Source: Streptomyces qinglanensis (GTDB lineage: Bacteria > Actinomycetota > Actinomycetes > Streptomycetales > Streptomycetaceae). From it: a stretch of DNA of 64,000 nt. Numbering within the stretch: position 1 is the stretch's first letter; each line of letters begins with the position of its first letter. The notes under the pieces are model-generated. The model was not told where the DNA came from. It saw only the letters and a list, made by a program, of their open reading frames with translations, and did no database searches. Positions 8,542 to 17,526 of the stretch are shown one piece after another. The translations under genes were made by a program, and so were the position numbers. The DNA lies in contig NZ_FOGO01000010.1 in the NCBI RefSeq assembly GCF_900111245.1, forward strand, positions 1 through 64,000, written 5' to 3'.

Positions 8542-9729
8542 CTAGCTCAGCCCCGCCGTGCGGGCCCGCGCGACGACCGGGCCGATCGCCTGCGCCAGCG
8601 CGTCCACGTCCGCCTTGGTGGTGGTGTGGCCCAGCGAGAAGCGGAGGGTGCCCCGGGCCAGGTCGGGTTCGGTGCCGGTGGCCAGCAGCACGTGGCTGGG
8701 CTGGGCGACGCCCGCGGTGCAGGCCGAACCGGTCGAACACGCGATCCCCTGCGCGTCCAGGAGCAGCAGCAGCGAGTCCCCCTCACAGCCCGGGAAGGAG
8801 AAGTGCGCGTTGGCCGCGAGCCGCCCGGCCGGGTCCGGGTCGCCGTTGAGCACCGCGTCCGGTACGGCGTCGCGGACGGCCGCCACCAGCGCGTCCCGCA
8901 GTCCGCCCACCTCGCGGACGAAGTCGGCCCGCCGCTCGACGGAGACCCGTGCGGCCGTGGCGAACGCGGCGATGGCCGGGGTGTCGAGCGTGCCGGAGCG
9001 CACGTGCCGCTCCTGGCCCCCGCCGTGCAGCAGCGGTACCGGCGCGTACTCGCGCCGCAGCAGCAGCGCACCGACCCCGTAGGGGCCGCCGGTCTTGTGG
9101 CCGGTGACGGCCATCGAGGCCGGCCCCGAGCCGCTGAAGGAGAGGTCGAGCTGCCCGAACGCCTGCACCGCGTCCGAGTGCAGCGGAACATCGAACTCGG
9201 CGGCGACCTCGGCGAGTTCCGGCATCCGGGAGACCGTGCCGATCTCGTTGTTCGCCCACATGACGGTGGCCAGCGCGACATCGGAGGGATCGCGTGCGAG
9301 GGCCTCGCGCAGCGCCTCGGGGTGCACCCTGCCGTACCCGTCCACCGGCAGCCATTCCAGGCGGGCGCCCTCGTGCTCGGCCAGCCACTCGACGGCGTCC
9401 AGCACGGCGTGGTGCTCCACCGGCCCGGCCAGCACCCGGGTGCGGCGGGCGTCCTGGTCCCGGCGGGCCCAGTAGAGCCCCTTGACGGCGAGGTTGTCCG
9501 CCTCGGTCCCGCCGGCGGTGAAGACGACCTCGCTGGGGCGCGCCCCGAGCGAGGCCGCGAGCGACTCGCGGGCCTCCTCCACCGTGCGCCGGGCCCGCCG
9601 TCCCGCACCGTGCAGCGAGGAGGCGTTGCCGACGACCGCGAGCTGTTCGGTCATCGTCCGCACCGCTTCGGGCCACATGGGCGTGGTGGCGGCGTGGTCG
9701 AGATAGACGGGGTGGGCGGAGTCAGCCAT
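8542..9729 (-). CDS. Cysteine desulfurase (NifS/IscS type)
   Basis: A 395-residue PLP-dependent class V aminotransferase-fold enzyme. The YLDHAATTP start, the PLP lysine in TGHKTGGPYGVG, and the sulfur-carrying cysteine in the CSTGSACTAG loop are all visible. It releases sulfur from cysteine as an enzyme persulfide. Pairing with mnmA on the same strand indicates a role in tRNA thiolation; iron-sulfur assembly is also possible. ATG start at 9729. The final residues are ordinary for the family and nothing is truncated. Confidence 0.93.
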   Translation of the reverse strand: MADSAHPVYLDHAATTPMWPEAVRTMTEQLAVVGNASSLHGAGRRARRTVEEARESLAASLGARPSEVVFTAGGTEADNLAVKGLYWARRDQDARRTRVLAGPVEHHAVLDAVEWLAEHEGARLEWLPVDGYGRVHPEALREALARDPSDVALATVMWANNEIGTVSRMPELAEVAAEFDVPLHSDAVQAFGQLDLSFSGSGPASMAVTGHKTGGPYGVGALLLRREYAPVPLLHGGGQERHVRSGTLDTPAIAAFATAARVSVERRADFVREVGGLRDALVAAVRDAVPDAVLNGDPDPAGRLAANAHFSFPGCEGDSLLLLLDAQGIACSTGSACTAGVAQPSHVLLATGTEPDLARGTLRFSLGHTTTKADVDALAQAIGPVVARARTAGLS

Positions 9730-9913
9730 GGTTCCCCAATCCTACGGTTCCCCACGGGGCGCACGACCGGCGCGTGGCAGCGTACGCGCCTCGTCGTCCG
9801 TGCCCCCGGCCGGAGCCGGCCGGGAGTCCCGGGCGCCCGCGCCGCGGCCCGCGGACAGCGGAACCCGCCCGCCGGGCGGATCCGGGGCCCGGCCGGTACC
9901 GGCCCGGAGCGGC

Positions 9914-10390
9914 TCAGCCGCGGTTCTCCGCCTGGAACATCCAGTGCTCCTTCTCCAAGACGCCGGTGAGCTGGATGAAGACGTCCTCGGTGACGGGGTC
10001 GACCGGGCCGACGGCCTTCATCCGCTCCCGGGCCTTGGTGATGACGGCGCCGAGGGCCTCGACCATCAGGCGGACCGCGTCGTTGTCGGGGAGCCAGCCC
10101 TCCTTGACCGTGTTGACGGCGCTGCCGCCCGCGACCGTGGTGGAGCGGCCGTCGGGGCTGACGCCGAGCGCGGAGGCCCGCTCGGCGACGGTGTCGGAGT
10201 ACTGGCGGGCCGTGTCGACGACCTCGTCGAGCTGGAGGTGGATGGAGCGGAAGCGCGGCCCCACCACGTTCCAGTGGATCTGCTTGGCGGCGAGGGAGAG
10301 GTCGATGAGGTCCAGCAGCGTGCCCTGCAGGGCCTCGGCGACGGTCTTGAGGTCCGACTCCGGAAGCGTGCTCTTCACTGTGTAGGTCAC
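9914..10390 (-). CDS. Dps-family DNA-protection/ferritin-like protein
   Basis: A 158-residue four-helix protein. The ferroxidase signature is present: AAKQIHWNVVGPRF (His and Trp) and LDEVVDTARQYSD (Asp/Glu ligands). Dps proteins form 12-subunit shells that oxidise and store iron and shield DNA during starvation and oxidative stress. Start taken as GTG at 10390; a longer open frame reaches 10654 but its translation has no family similarity. No obvious operon partner; 118 bases separate it from the thioesterase gene upstream on the same strand, and the promoter probably lies there. Confidence 0.9.
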   Translation of the reverse strand: MTYTVKSTLPESDLKTVAEALQGTLLDLIDLSLAAKQIHWNVVGPRFRSIHLQLDEVVDTARQYSDTVAERASALGVSPDGRSTTVAGGSAVNTVKEGWLPDNDAVRLMVEALGAVITKARERMKAVGPVDPVTEDVFIQLTGVLEKEHWMFQAENRG

Positions 10391-10508
10391 GTGCGTCGCT
10401 TTCTCTCGGGCAGACAAACTTTCCCGACCTACGTAAGCACATCGGACGAAAAGCGACATCGAGGCGCCCGCACCTGTCACCCGGGCCGCCTCCGCCGCCC
10501 CGCCCGCG

Positions 10509-11363
10509 CTACGCGCGTGCCAGTTGCCGCGACTGCGCGACCAGGCGGTCGGCGGAGTCCCACACCTCGGCGTCCTCCTCCAGGAATCCGCCTGCCAGAT
10601 TGCGGGTGGTGATGGCGATGCGGAGCGGACCGGGCGCCGGGCGGGCCCGCACATGGGCGGTGAGCTCGACGGTGGGCACCCAGCCGGTGAGGCCCAGGTC
10701 GAAGCCGGTGGGCGGCAGCGCGTCGACCGCCATCAGCAGCGAGAGCGGGTCCGGGTCGCGCCCGTCGGCGAGTCCGAGCCAGCCGCGGATCTCGCCGCGC
10801 ATGCTGGGCGCACCCAGCGCCCAGCCGCAGGTCTCCGGGTCGAGGCGGAGGTCGAGCCGGCGCCCCATCTCGGGTACGGCCGCGTCGCCGCCGGGGTGGT
10901 CGGTGGCCCGGAAGCACTGCTCCTGCGGCGGGACGGCGGGCGGCTTGGCGCTGGTGCGCACCTCGCCTCGGAGCGCGTCCAGTTCGCCGTAGGTCGCCAG
11001 GACCCGGATGCGCTCCACCTCCGTACCGCTCTCGTCCCGCTGGAAGAGCCCGGCCGAGGCGGTGGAGACGGTGCGCCCGCCGCGGGCCACCGAGGTGCGG
11101 ACGGTGGCGGGGCCCGCGGTGGTGGCCGTGAGGTAGTGGGCCGTGACGGTGAACGGGTCCGGGTGCGGAAGGGCCTGGCGCAGGGCGCGGCCCACCACGG
11201 CCAGCAGGTAGCCGCCGTTCAGGGCGGTGCCGATGGCCCAGCCCGGGGAGAGCTGCGCCTCGTGGACGCCGGGGCGCAGGGTGCGGACCGCGGTGTCGCG
11301 GTCGAACTCGCTGCTGCCGGCGGGAGCGGCGGATACGGCGGTGCAGGACGGTGCGTCGGACAT
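10509..11363 (-). CDS. Acyl-CoA thioesterase-like double-hotdog protein
   Basis: A 284-residue protein resembling TesB-like thioesterases with two hotdog repeats. The first holds LSPGWAIGTALNGGYLLAVVGRAL and the HYLTATTAGPATV strand; the second ends with DLGLTGWVPTVELTAHVRARPAPG. Such enzymes hydrolyse acyl-CoA esters, but the chain length preferred cannot be read from sequence. ATG at 11363. The TRIC-type channel gene ends 23 bases upstream on the same strand, so the two may share a transcript. Confidence 0.72.
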   Translation of the reverse strand: MSDAPSCTAVSAAPAGSSEFDRDTAVRTLRPGVHEAQLSPGWAIGTALNGGYLLAVVGRALRQALPHPDPFTVTAHYLTATTAGPATVRTSVARGGRTVSTASAGLFQRDESGTEVERIRVLATYGELDALRGEVRTSAKPPAVPPQEQCFRATDHPGGDAAVPEMGRRLDLRLDPETCGWALGAPSMRGEIRGWLGLADGRDPDPLSLLMAVDALPPTGFDLGLTGWVPTVELTAHVRARPAPGPLRIAITTRNLAGGFLEEDAEVWDSADRLVAQSRQLARA

Positions 11364-11386
11364 GGGGCGACGGTACACCGAACTTG

Positions 11387-12082
11387 TTACTGCTCGGTAG
11401 GGGGTGGTTCCGGGGTACCCCCCGCCGCCTCCGCGTCCACCGTCGCGCTGCTGCGCTTCCACGCCCGCGGCGCCCGCCAGTTGTAGTGCAGGGCCAGCAG
11501 CCGCAGTACGAAGGCCAGCAGCGCCGCGCCCACCGCCGTGGCGGGACGTACCGCGTCCAGGTGGATCAGCAGCGCCACGGCGCTGGAACCGATGACCGCC
11601 GGGACGGCGTAGACCTCCCGGTCCCAGCGCAGCAGCGAGGGCACCTCGTTCGCCAGCACGTCGCGCAGCACGCCGCCGCCCGCCGCCGTGGCCAGCCCCA
11701 TCACGACCGAGGAGGTCAGGCTGAGCCCGTACTCGTCGGCCTTGAGGGTGCCCGTCACGCAGAAGAGCCCCAGCCCCGCCGCGTCGAAGACGTTGACCGC
11801 CTTGTTGATCCGCTCCACCTCCGGATGGAGGAAGAAGACCAGCGCGGCCGAGACGAGCGGGGTGAGGAAGTAGCCGAGATCGGTGAAAGCCGCCGGGGGT
11901 ACGGCACCGATGACCACGTCCCGGAAGAGGCCGCCGCCCAGGCCGGTGACCTCGGCGAGGACGGCGATGCCGAAGACGTCGAAGTTGCGGCGGACGGCCA
12001 GCAGCGCCCCGGAGACGGCGAAGACGAAGATGCCGGCGATGTCCAGCCAGTGTTGGAGCGGAGGACTGAAGAGGGATTCCAC
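11387..12082 (-). CDS. TRIC-type cation channel (UPF0126 membrane protein)
   Basis: A 231-residue integral membrane protein with two internal repeats. Each repeat has a glycine-rich kink helix: GLGGGLFRDVVIGAVPP in the first and AAGGGVLRDVLANEVP in the second. About seven membrane segments are expected, as in prokaryotic TRIC trimers that conduct potassium and other monovalent cations. Start set at GTG 12082, since AAAGGAG lies directly upstream; the frame runs open to 12151 but with a poor leader. The hydrophilic C-terminus after LHYNWRAP is likely disordered. Confidence 0.85.
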   Translation of the reverse strand: MESLFSPPLQHWLDIAGIFVFAVSGALLAVRRNFDVFGIAVLAEVTGLGGGLFRDVVIGAVPPAAFTDLGYFLTPLVSAALVFFLHPEVERINKAVNVFDAAGLGLFCVTGTLKADEYGLSLTSSVVMGLATAAGGGVLRDVLANEVPSLLRWDREVYAVPAVIGSSAVALLIHLDAVRPATAVGAALLAFVLRLLALHYNWRAPRAWKRSSATVDAEAAGGTPEPPPTEQ

Positions 12083-12161
12083 CGCTCCTTTGTATCCGGA
12101 CCGCCCCCGGAGCCTCTCCCCGGCTCCCGCCTGCGCCGCCCCGAAGGCCACGGAGGCCGGC

Positions 12162-12193
12162 GCCGGAGGGGCTGTGGAACCAGCCCCTCCGGT
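12162..12193 (-). terminator. Hairpin terminator after oppF
   Basis: Arms 12163-12174 and 12181-12192 are exactly complementary over 12 bases around the loop TGGAAC. It begins 5 bases past the oppF stop codon (12198) and marks the end of the opp operon on the minus strand. Confidence 0.75.
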
Positions 12194-12197
12194 GGGC

Positions 12198-13334
12198 TCA
12201 GCGCTTGGCGGTGGCCGCCTCGCTCAGCAGCTCGGTGTCTCCCGGCTCCTGGTCCGGCGCGTTCTCCGGGTGGTGGCAGGCCACGTTGTGGCCCGTCGCC
12301 AGCGGGATCAGCGGCGGCTCCTTGGTCTTGCAGACCTCCGTGGCCTTCCAGCAGCGGGTGTGGAAGCGGCAGCCGGACGGCGGGTTCATCGGCGAGGGCA
12401 CATCGCCCTGCAGCAGGATCCGCTCCCGGCTGTCCGCCGCCTTGCGCCGCGGGTCGGGCACCGGCACCGCCGACATCAGCGCCTTGGTGTAGGGGTGCAT
12501 CGGCGTGTTGTAGAGCGACTGCCGGTCGGTCAGCTCCACGATCTTGCCGAGGTACATCACCGCGATCCGGTCCGAGACGTGCCGGATGACGGACAGGTCG
12601 TGCGCGATGATCACGTAGGTGAGGCCGAGCTCCTCCTGCAGATCGTCCAGGAGGTTGACGACCTGCGCCTGGATGGAGACGTCCAGCGCCGAGACCGGCT
12701 CGTCGGCCACCACCAGCTTCGGGCTGAGCGCCAGGGCGCGGGCGATGCCGATGCGCTGCCGCTGCCCGCCGGAGAACTCGTGCGGGTAGCGGTTGTAGTG
12801 CTCGGGGCTGAGCCCGACCACCCCCAGCAGCCGCTGGACCTCCTTCTTGACGCCGCCCTCCGGCTGCACCCCCTGGAGCTTGAACGGCGCGCTGACGATG
12901 GCGCCGACGGTGTGCCGGGGGTTCAGCGAGGAGTACGGGTCCTGGAAGATCATCTGCACGTCGCGGCGCAGCGGACGCATTCCGCTGACGCCCAGATGGG
13001 TGATGTCGCGGCCCTCGAACTCGATGGAGCCGGCGGTGGGCTCCAGCAGCCGGGTGATCAGCCGGCCCATCGTCGACTTGCCGCAGCCCGACTCGCCCAC
13101 GACGCCGAGGGTTTCCCCCGCGCGGACCTCGAAGTCGATGCCGTCGACCGCCTGCACCGCACCCACCTGCCGCTTGAAGAGGCCCTTGTGGATGGGGAAG
13201 TGCTTCTTGAGGCCGCTGACCTTCAGCAACGTCTCGCCCTGGCCCGGCGCTGCCGCGGAGTCGGCCGTCGGCTCGGAGCCCGGGGACTTCACGGGTTTCG
13301 TCATCGGCTCGTCGTCCTCACTCACGCCGCTCAC
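12198..13334 (-). CDS. oppF: Oligopeptide ABC transporter ATP-binding protein (OppF type)
   Basis: A 378-residue ABC ATPase. Walker A GESGCGKST, signature FSGGQRQRIGIARAL, and Walker B LVVADEP followed by SALDVS are intact, with the H-loop at IIAHDLSV. The C-terminal oligopeptide-transporter extension includes a cysteine-containing FHTRCW segment. It powers peptide uptake together with OppD. Its GTG start overlaps the oppD stop in GTGA, so the two are translationally coupled. Last gene of the operon before the terminator. Confidence 0.92.
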   Translation of the reverse strand: MSGVSEDDEPMTKPVKSPGSEPTADSAAAPGQGETLLKVSGLKKHFPIHKGLFKRQVGAVQAVDGIDFEVRAGETLGVVGESGCGKSTMGRLITRLLEPTAGSIEFEGRDITHLGVSGMRPLRRDVQMIFQDPYSSLNPRHTVGAIVSAPFKLQGVQPEGGVKKEVQRLLGVVGLSPEHYNRYPHEFSGGQRQRIGIARALALSPKLVVADEPVSALDVSIQAQVVNLLDDLQEELGLTYVIIAHDLSVIRHVSDRIAVMYLGKIVELTDRQSLYNTPMHPYTKALMSAVPVPDPRRKAADSRERILLQGDVPSPMNPPSGCRFHTRCWKATEVCKTKEPPLIPLATGHNVACHHPENAPDQEPGDTELLSEAATAKR

Positions 13335-14551
13335 AGCTTCGGGGCAATCTCTTCGTTCCAGATCCGCTCCCGGTCCTCCTGCGCCATGTGGCAGGCGGCC
13401 AGGTGCCCGTCCTTGACCTCGCGCAGCTCCGGCCGGACGGTACGGGTGACGTCGTCCCCGGGGACGTCCGCGTACGGGCAGCGGGGGTTGAAGGCGCAGC
13501 CGGACGGGACGTTGATGAGGCTGGGCGGCGAGCCCTTGACGGGAATGAGCCGGTCGGCACGGTCCCGGTCGATGCGCGGCATGGAGCCCAGCAGGCCCCA
13601 GGTGTAGGGGTGCTGCGGCTCGTAGAAGACCTGCTCGGCGGTGCCGTACTCGACACAGCGCCCGCCGTACATCACCAGGATGTCGTCCGAGAGCTCGGCG
13701 ACGACGCCCAGGTCGTGGGTGATGATGATGACGGCCGAGCCGAACTCCTGCTGCAGGTCCCGGATCAGGTCCAGGATCTGCGCCTGGACCGTCACGTCGA
13801 GCGCCGTGGTGGGCTCGTCGGCGATCAGCAGTTCGGGGTTGTTGACCAGCGACATCGCGATCATCGCCCGCTGCCGCATCCCGCCGGAGAACTCGTGCGG
13901 GTAGCTGTCGACCCGCTTGCCGGGCTCGGGGATGCCCACCCGGTCCAGCAGCTCGATCGCGCGCCTGCGGGCCGTCTTCTTGTCGACGTCGTGGTGGACG
14001 CGGTACGCCTCCACGATCTGGTGGCCGACCGTGAAGAAGGGGTGCAGCGCCGAGAGCGGGTCCTGGAAGATCATGGAGATCTCGCGGCCGCGCAGCTTGC
14101 GCACCGTCTCCGCGTCGGCGGAGAGCAGCTCCTGGCCGTCCAGCCAGATCTCGCCCGAGAGCTGCGGGCGCTGCCTGCCGTACTGGCCGACCGTGTGCAG
14201 GCCCATGATGCCGAGCGAGGTGACGGACTTGCCGGAGCCCGACTCGCCGACGATGCCGAGGGTCTTGCCCTTCTCCAGCGAGAAGGTGAGCCCGTCGACG
14301 GACTTGACCAGGCCGTCCTGGGTGGGGAAGTGCACCCGCAGGTCGCGCACCTCCAGGAAGGAGGACGGTGGGCGCTGGTCCAGCTCGGGTTCGCCCGGCG
14401 CGGTGCCGGAACCGGTCAGGTCCGGTGCCGTGCCCTGCTCGGGGATCGCGGCCCCGGCAGCGCCGGTGGCGGCGGCCTGCGGCGCGTCCACGCGGGTGGC
14501 GTCCGTGCCGGGTTCGGTGTCCTTGTGGGACTTGTGCTCGTGGTCGGTCAT
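13331..14551 (-). CDS. oppD: Oligopeptide ABC transporter ATP-binding protein (OppD type)
   Basis: A 406-residue ABC ATPase. About 70 residues of Ala/Gly/Thr-rich leader precede the nucleotide-binding domain. Walker A GESGSGKSV, signature FSGGMRQRAMIAMSL, Walker B LLIADEPTTALDV and H-loop IITHDLGV are present; the C-terminal extension holds the FNPRCPYA segment typical of OppD. It pairs with OppF to drive import through OppBC. The ATG start at 14551 overlaps the oppB stop by four bases (ATGA). The long leader is unlike E. coli OppD but common in streptomycetes. Confidence 0.92.
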   Translation of the reverse strand: MTDHEHKSHKDTEPGTDATRVDAPQAAATGAAGAAIPEQGTAPDLTGSGTAPGEPELDQRPPSSFLEVRDLRVHFPTQDGLVKSVDGLTFSLEKGKTLGIVGESGSGKSVTSLGIMGLHTVGQYGRQRPQLSGEIWLDGQELLSADAETVRKLRGREISMIFQDPLSALHPFFTVGHQIVEAYRVHHDVDKKTARRRAIELLDRVGIPEPGKRVDSYPHEFSGGMRQRAMIAMSLVNNPELLIADEPTTALDVTVQAQILDLIRDLQQEFGSAVIIITHDLGVVAELSDDILVMYGGRCVEYGTAEQVFYEPQHPYTWGLLGSMPRIDRDRADRLIPVKGSPPSLINVPSGCAFNPRCPYADVPGDDVTRTVRPELREVKDGHLAACHMAQEDRERIWNEEIAPKL

Positions 14552-15546
14552 CCCAGCCTCACTCGTGGGTCGATCACGCCGTACAGCAGGTCCACGATGA
14601 GATTCGCGATGACGACGGCGGTTGCGGTGATCAGGGTGACGCCCAGGATCAGCGGGAGGTCGCGATCGGTGATCGCCTTGAGCACGGCCTGACCGAGTCC
14701 GGGAATGCTGAAGGTGGTCTCGGTGAGGATCGCGCCGCCCATCAGGGCGCCGATGTCGATGCCGAGGAGCGTGAGGACCGGCGTCATGGTGGAGCGCATG
14801 GCGTGCTTGCCGATGACGACCGGCTCCTTGAGCCCCTTGGCGCGGGCGGTACGGATGTAGTCCTCGCCCATCACCTCCAGCATGGTCGCCCGGGTCAGCC
14901 GGGCGTACATGGCGCCGAAGAGGAAGGCGAGGGTGACCCAGGGCAGGATCATGCCGCTGAACCACTTGACGGGGTCGTCGCCGAACGGGGTGAAGGTGTT
15001 GCTCACCAGGTCGAGCTGGTAGGCGAAGACCGCCAGCGAGATCAGACCGGTGAAGTAGACGGGCAGCGAGACGCCGGCCAGCGCGCCGGTCATGGCGAGC
15101 CGGTCCCAGAGGCTGCCCCGCTTGAGTGCGGAGAGCACGCCGACGGCCAGGCCGATGATCAGCCAGATGACGGCCGCGCCCAGCGCCAGCGAGAGGGTGA
15201 CCGGAAGCCGGTCGGTCAGCACCGGCCAGATCTCCTGCTCGGTGCGGAAGGAGTATCCGAAGCAGGGGGCGGAGCAGTGCGTCGTGTCGCCACCGGAGGT
15301 GTAGTCCCGGCCGACGAAAATGCCCTTGAAGAACTCGAAGAGCTGGACCAGGACCGGATCGTCCAACTGGAGCTTCTCGCGAACGGCTTCGACGCTCTCC
15401 TTGTCGGCCTGCTTACCGACGAACATGGTGGCCGGATCGATCCCCGACCACTTGGGGATCAGAAAGAAGATGCAGAAGACCGCCAGGATGATGACGACCA
15501 GCATCACTGCGACGGCGAACAGCCGCCTGATGAGGTATGTGAGCAC
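14548..15546 (-). CDS. oppB: Oligopeptide ABC transporter permease (OppB type)
   Basis: A 332-residue inner-membrane permease. The N-terminal LTYLIRRLFAVAVMLVVIILAVF is the first membrane segment of OppB/DppB proteins, and the EAA-type loop contacting the ATPase lies in YIRTARAKGLKEPVVIGKH. About six membrane helices are expected. An extracytoplasmic loop (about residues 65-95) contains two cysteines. GTG start at 15546. The 160-base gap upstream to oppA holds a strong hairpin. Confidence 0.92.
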   Translation of the reverse strand: MLTYLIRRLFAVAVMLVVIILAVFCIFFLIPKWSGIDPATMFVGKQADKESVEAVREKLQLDDPVLVQLFEFFKGIFVGRDYTSGGDTTHCSAPCFGYSFRTEQEIWPVLTDRLPVTLSLALGAAVIWLIIGLAVGVLSALKRGSLWDRLAMTGALAGVSLPVYFTGLISLAVFAYQLDLVSNTFTPFGDDPVKWFSGMILPWVTLAFLFGAMYARLTRATMLEVMGEDYIRTARAKGLKEPVVIGKHAMRSTMTPVLTLLGIDIGALMGGAILTETTFSIPGLGQAVLKAITDRDLPLILGVTLITATAVVIANLIVDLLYGVIDPRVRLG

Positions 15547-15565
15547 TGCTCTCCGGCCGCCCGGC

Positions 15566-15610
15566 GGCGGCCCGGCCGCTCCCCGGTCGGGAGTCGGCGG
15601 CCGGGCCGCC
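15566..15610 (-). terminator. Intercistronic hairpin between oppA and oppB
   Basis: Arms 15566-15578 and 15598-15610 are complementary over 13 bases, with an inner five-base pairing (CTCCC/GGGAG) in the loop. It follows oppA inside the operon. Such hairpins often act as partial terminators or protect the upstream message, so that the binding protein is made in excess of the permease. Function here is inferred. Confidence 0.6.
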
Positions 15611-15706
15611 CGTAGCGGCCTTCACCTGCCCTTCGTGCCAGCGGCGGGTGGCGCCGTCAGATGGTGATGTCGGTGGCGAACTTCGAGGGTCCGGGGACCC
15701 CCTGTG

Positions 15707-17458
15707 TCACTTGACGCCGAGGGACGCGAAGTCGTACCAGCCGCTGAAGGAGTCGGCCGCGTAGACGTTCGTGAGCCGGTCCGAGCGCCACTGGACGACC
15801 TTCAGGTAGGTCAGCGGCAGGTAGTAGCCGCCTTCCATGACCCGGTGGTTGACCTCGGCGTACTTCTCGGCGGCCTTCGCCGGGTCGAGCTCGGCGATGG
15901 CGTCCTCGAGACCCTTGTCGATCTTCGGGTCGTCGATCAGCGCGTAGTTGTTGTTGCCGTTGTCACGGATCTTGGAGCTGTGCCACAGCTCGATGCCGTA
16001 GCCCTGGCCGCTGGGGAAGTCCGGGCCCCAGCCGTAGAGCACCATGCCGTAGCCCTTGCGCTTGACCGTGGCCTGGTTGCCGACGATCGAGGAGCCCTGC
16101 GAGCCGTCGAACTCGTCCAGCTCGACCTTGATGCCGACCTTCTTCAGCGACGCCTGGATGGCCTCGGCGGACTTCACGTCGGCCTTGTCGGTGTTGCGCA
16201 CGGCCAGCGTGGTCTTGAAGCCCTTCGGCTTACCGCACTTCTCGAGCTCTTCCTTGGCCTTCGCGACGTCGGCGGCTCCGCCGTTCTTGCGGATGCCGTA
16301 CTGGTCGTCGTTCTGGTCGGCGCCCGGAACGGTGGGCGGCAGCATGTTGACGGCCAGCTCGCCACCGGCGGTGGGGCCACCGCGGGCGGTCTGCACCGAC
16401 TTGTGGTTGGTGCCGTAGATGGCGGCCTTGCGGCAGTGGATGTTGTCGAAGGGCTTCACGCTCTGCGGGAAGGCCACGTACGAGATGAACCCGGTCTGCG
16501 GGTTGTCCACGTTGCCCTTGTGCTGCTTGAGGGCGGTCTGCCGGCCCTGGACCTCCATGCCGCGCTGGTTGAGGTCGAGGTCCGCGTCACCGTTGATCAG
16601 GCGCTTGTCGCGCTCGTCGGGGTTGGTGAGCAGCGTGACCTTGACCTTGTCCGGAAGGGCCTTGCGCAGCGTGTCGCTGTTGCGGTCCCAGTGCTTGTTG
16701 CGGACCAGGAGCAGCGACTTGTTCGGGGTGTACGACTTGAACTTGTACGGACCCGAGGAGAAGGGGCGCAGCGTGTACTTGGACTTGGTGTCCTTGTCCT
16801 TGCGCACCGGCGAGTTGGTGGGCATCGCCAGCATCTGCTCGAAGTCGCCGTTGGCCTTCGGCAGGTGGAACTCGATGGTCTTCTCGTCGGGCGTCTTGAT
16901 GGCGTCGAAGCCGCCCTTGTCCTCGTAGGGACCCTTCCACTTGCCGTCCGGGTCGAGGACGTCCTTGATGTAGGTCGGGCCGCCGGAGAGGGTCTTCTGG
17001 GCCCACTGGCGCTCGATGCCGTACTTGACGTCCTGGGAGGTGATCGGCTTGCCGTCCTCCCACTTCAGGCCGTTCTTCAGGGTGTACTTGTAGACCTTGC
17101 CGTCCTCGGATATCTGCGCGTTGTCCGTGGCCAGGTCGGGCTTCAGGTCCAGGCTCTTCTTCCCCGGCTTGGGGCTGTAGCTCACGAGCTGGCGGCTGTA
17201 GAACCGCGAGAAGTCGAAGACGAAGCCGTAGTACATGCGGGTGGTGTCCCAGGAGTCGGCGTCCTGGACACCCACGAACTTCAGGGTCCCGCCCTTTTTG
17301 CTGGAGGCGTTGGCGACCTTGTTGACGCCCGCGTTGTACTCGCCGCCGCCCTCCTTGTCGCTGTCGCCCCCGCCGCAGGCCGAGGTGGCCAGCAGCGTGG
17401 CGGCGGCAACAGCCGAGAGCGCGGCCAACCGGCGCCTCGATGTGCGTAGGGGTTTCAC
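15707..17458 (-). CDS. oppA: Oligopeptide-binding lipoprotein of ABC transporter (OppA type, SBP_bac_5)
   Basis: A 583-residue family-5 solute-binding protein. The signal peptide (TSRRRLAALSAVAAATLL) ends in a lipobox LATSAC, so the mature protein is a membrane-anchored lipoprotein starting at that Cys. Family features include LKNGLKWEDGKPITSQDVKYGIER and the C-terminal YLPLTYLKVV. It captures peptides outside the membrane and hands them to OppBC. GTG start at 17458 with GGAGG upstream; a longer open frame reaching 17680 overlaps oppC and is rejected. Lysine content is high for this genome, as is common for such lipoproteins. Confidence 0.93.
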   Translation of the reverse strand: MKPLRTSRRRLAALSAVAAATLLATSACGGGDSDKEGGGEYNAGVNKVANASSKKGGTLKFVGVQDADSWDTTRMYYGFVFDFSRFYSRQLVSYSPKPGKKSLDLKPDLATDNAQISEDGKVYKYTLKNGLKWEDGKPITSQDVKYGIERQWAQKTLSGGPTYIKDVLDPDGKWKGPYEDKGGFDAIKTPDEKTIEFHLPKANGDFEQMLAMPTNSPVRKDKDTKSKYTLRPFSSGPYKFKSYTPNKSLLLVRNKHWDRNSDTLRKALPDKVKVTLLTNPDERDKRLINGDADLDLNQRGMEVQGRQTALKQHKGNVDNPQTGFISYVAFPQSVKPFDNIHCRKAAIYGTNHKSVQTARGGPTAGGELAVNMLPPTVPGADQNDDQYGIRKNGGAADVAKAKEELEKCGKPKGFKTTLAVRNTDKADVKSAEAIQASLKKVGIKVELDEFDGSQGSSIVGNQATVKRKGYGMVLYGWGPDFPSGQGYGIELWHSSKIRDNGNNNYALIDDPKIDKGLEDAIAELDPAKAAEKYAEVNHRVMEGGYYLPLTYLKVVQWRSDRLTNVYAADSFSGWYDFASLGVK

Positions 17459-17526
17459 GTCTCGCAACCTCCGTGATAGGTCACGGCCCGCACGGGCTGG
17501 GCGGGTCCGGGGTCTGGGATGGGGGA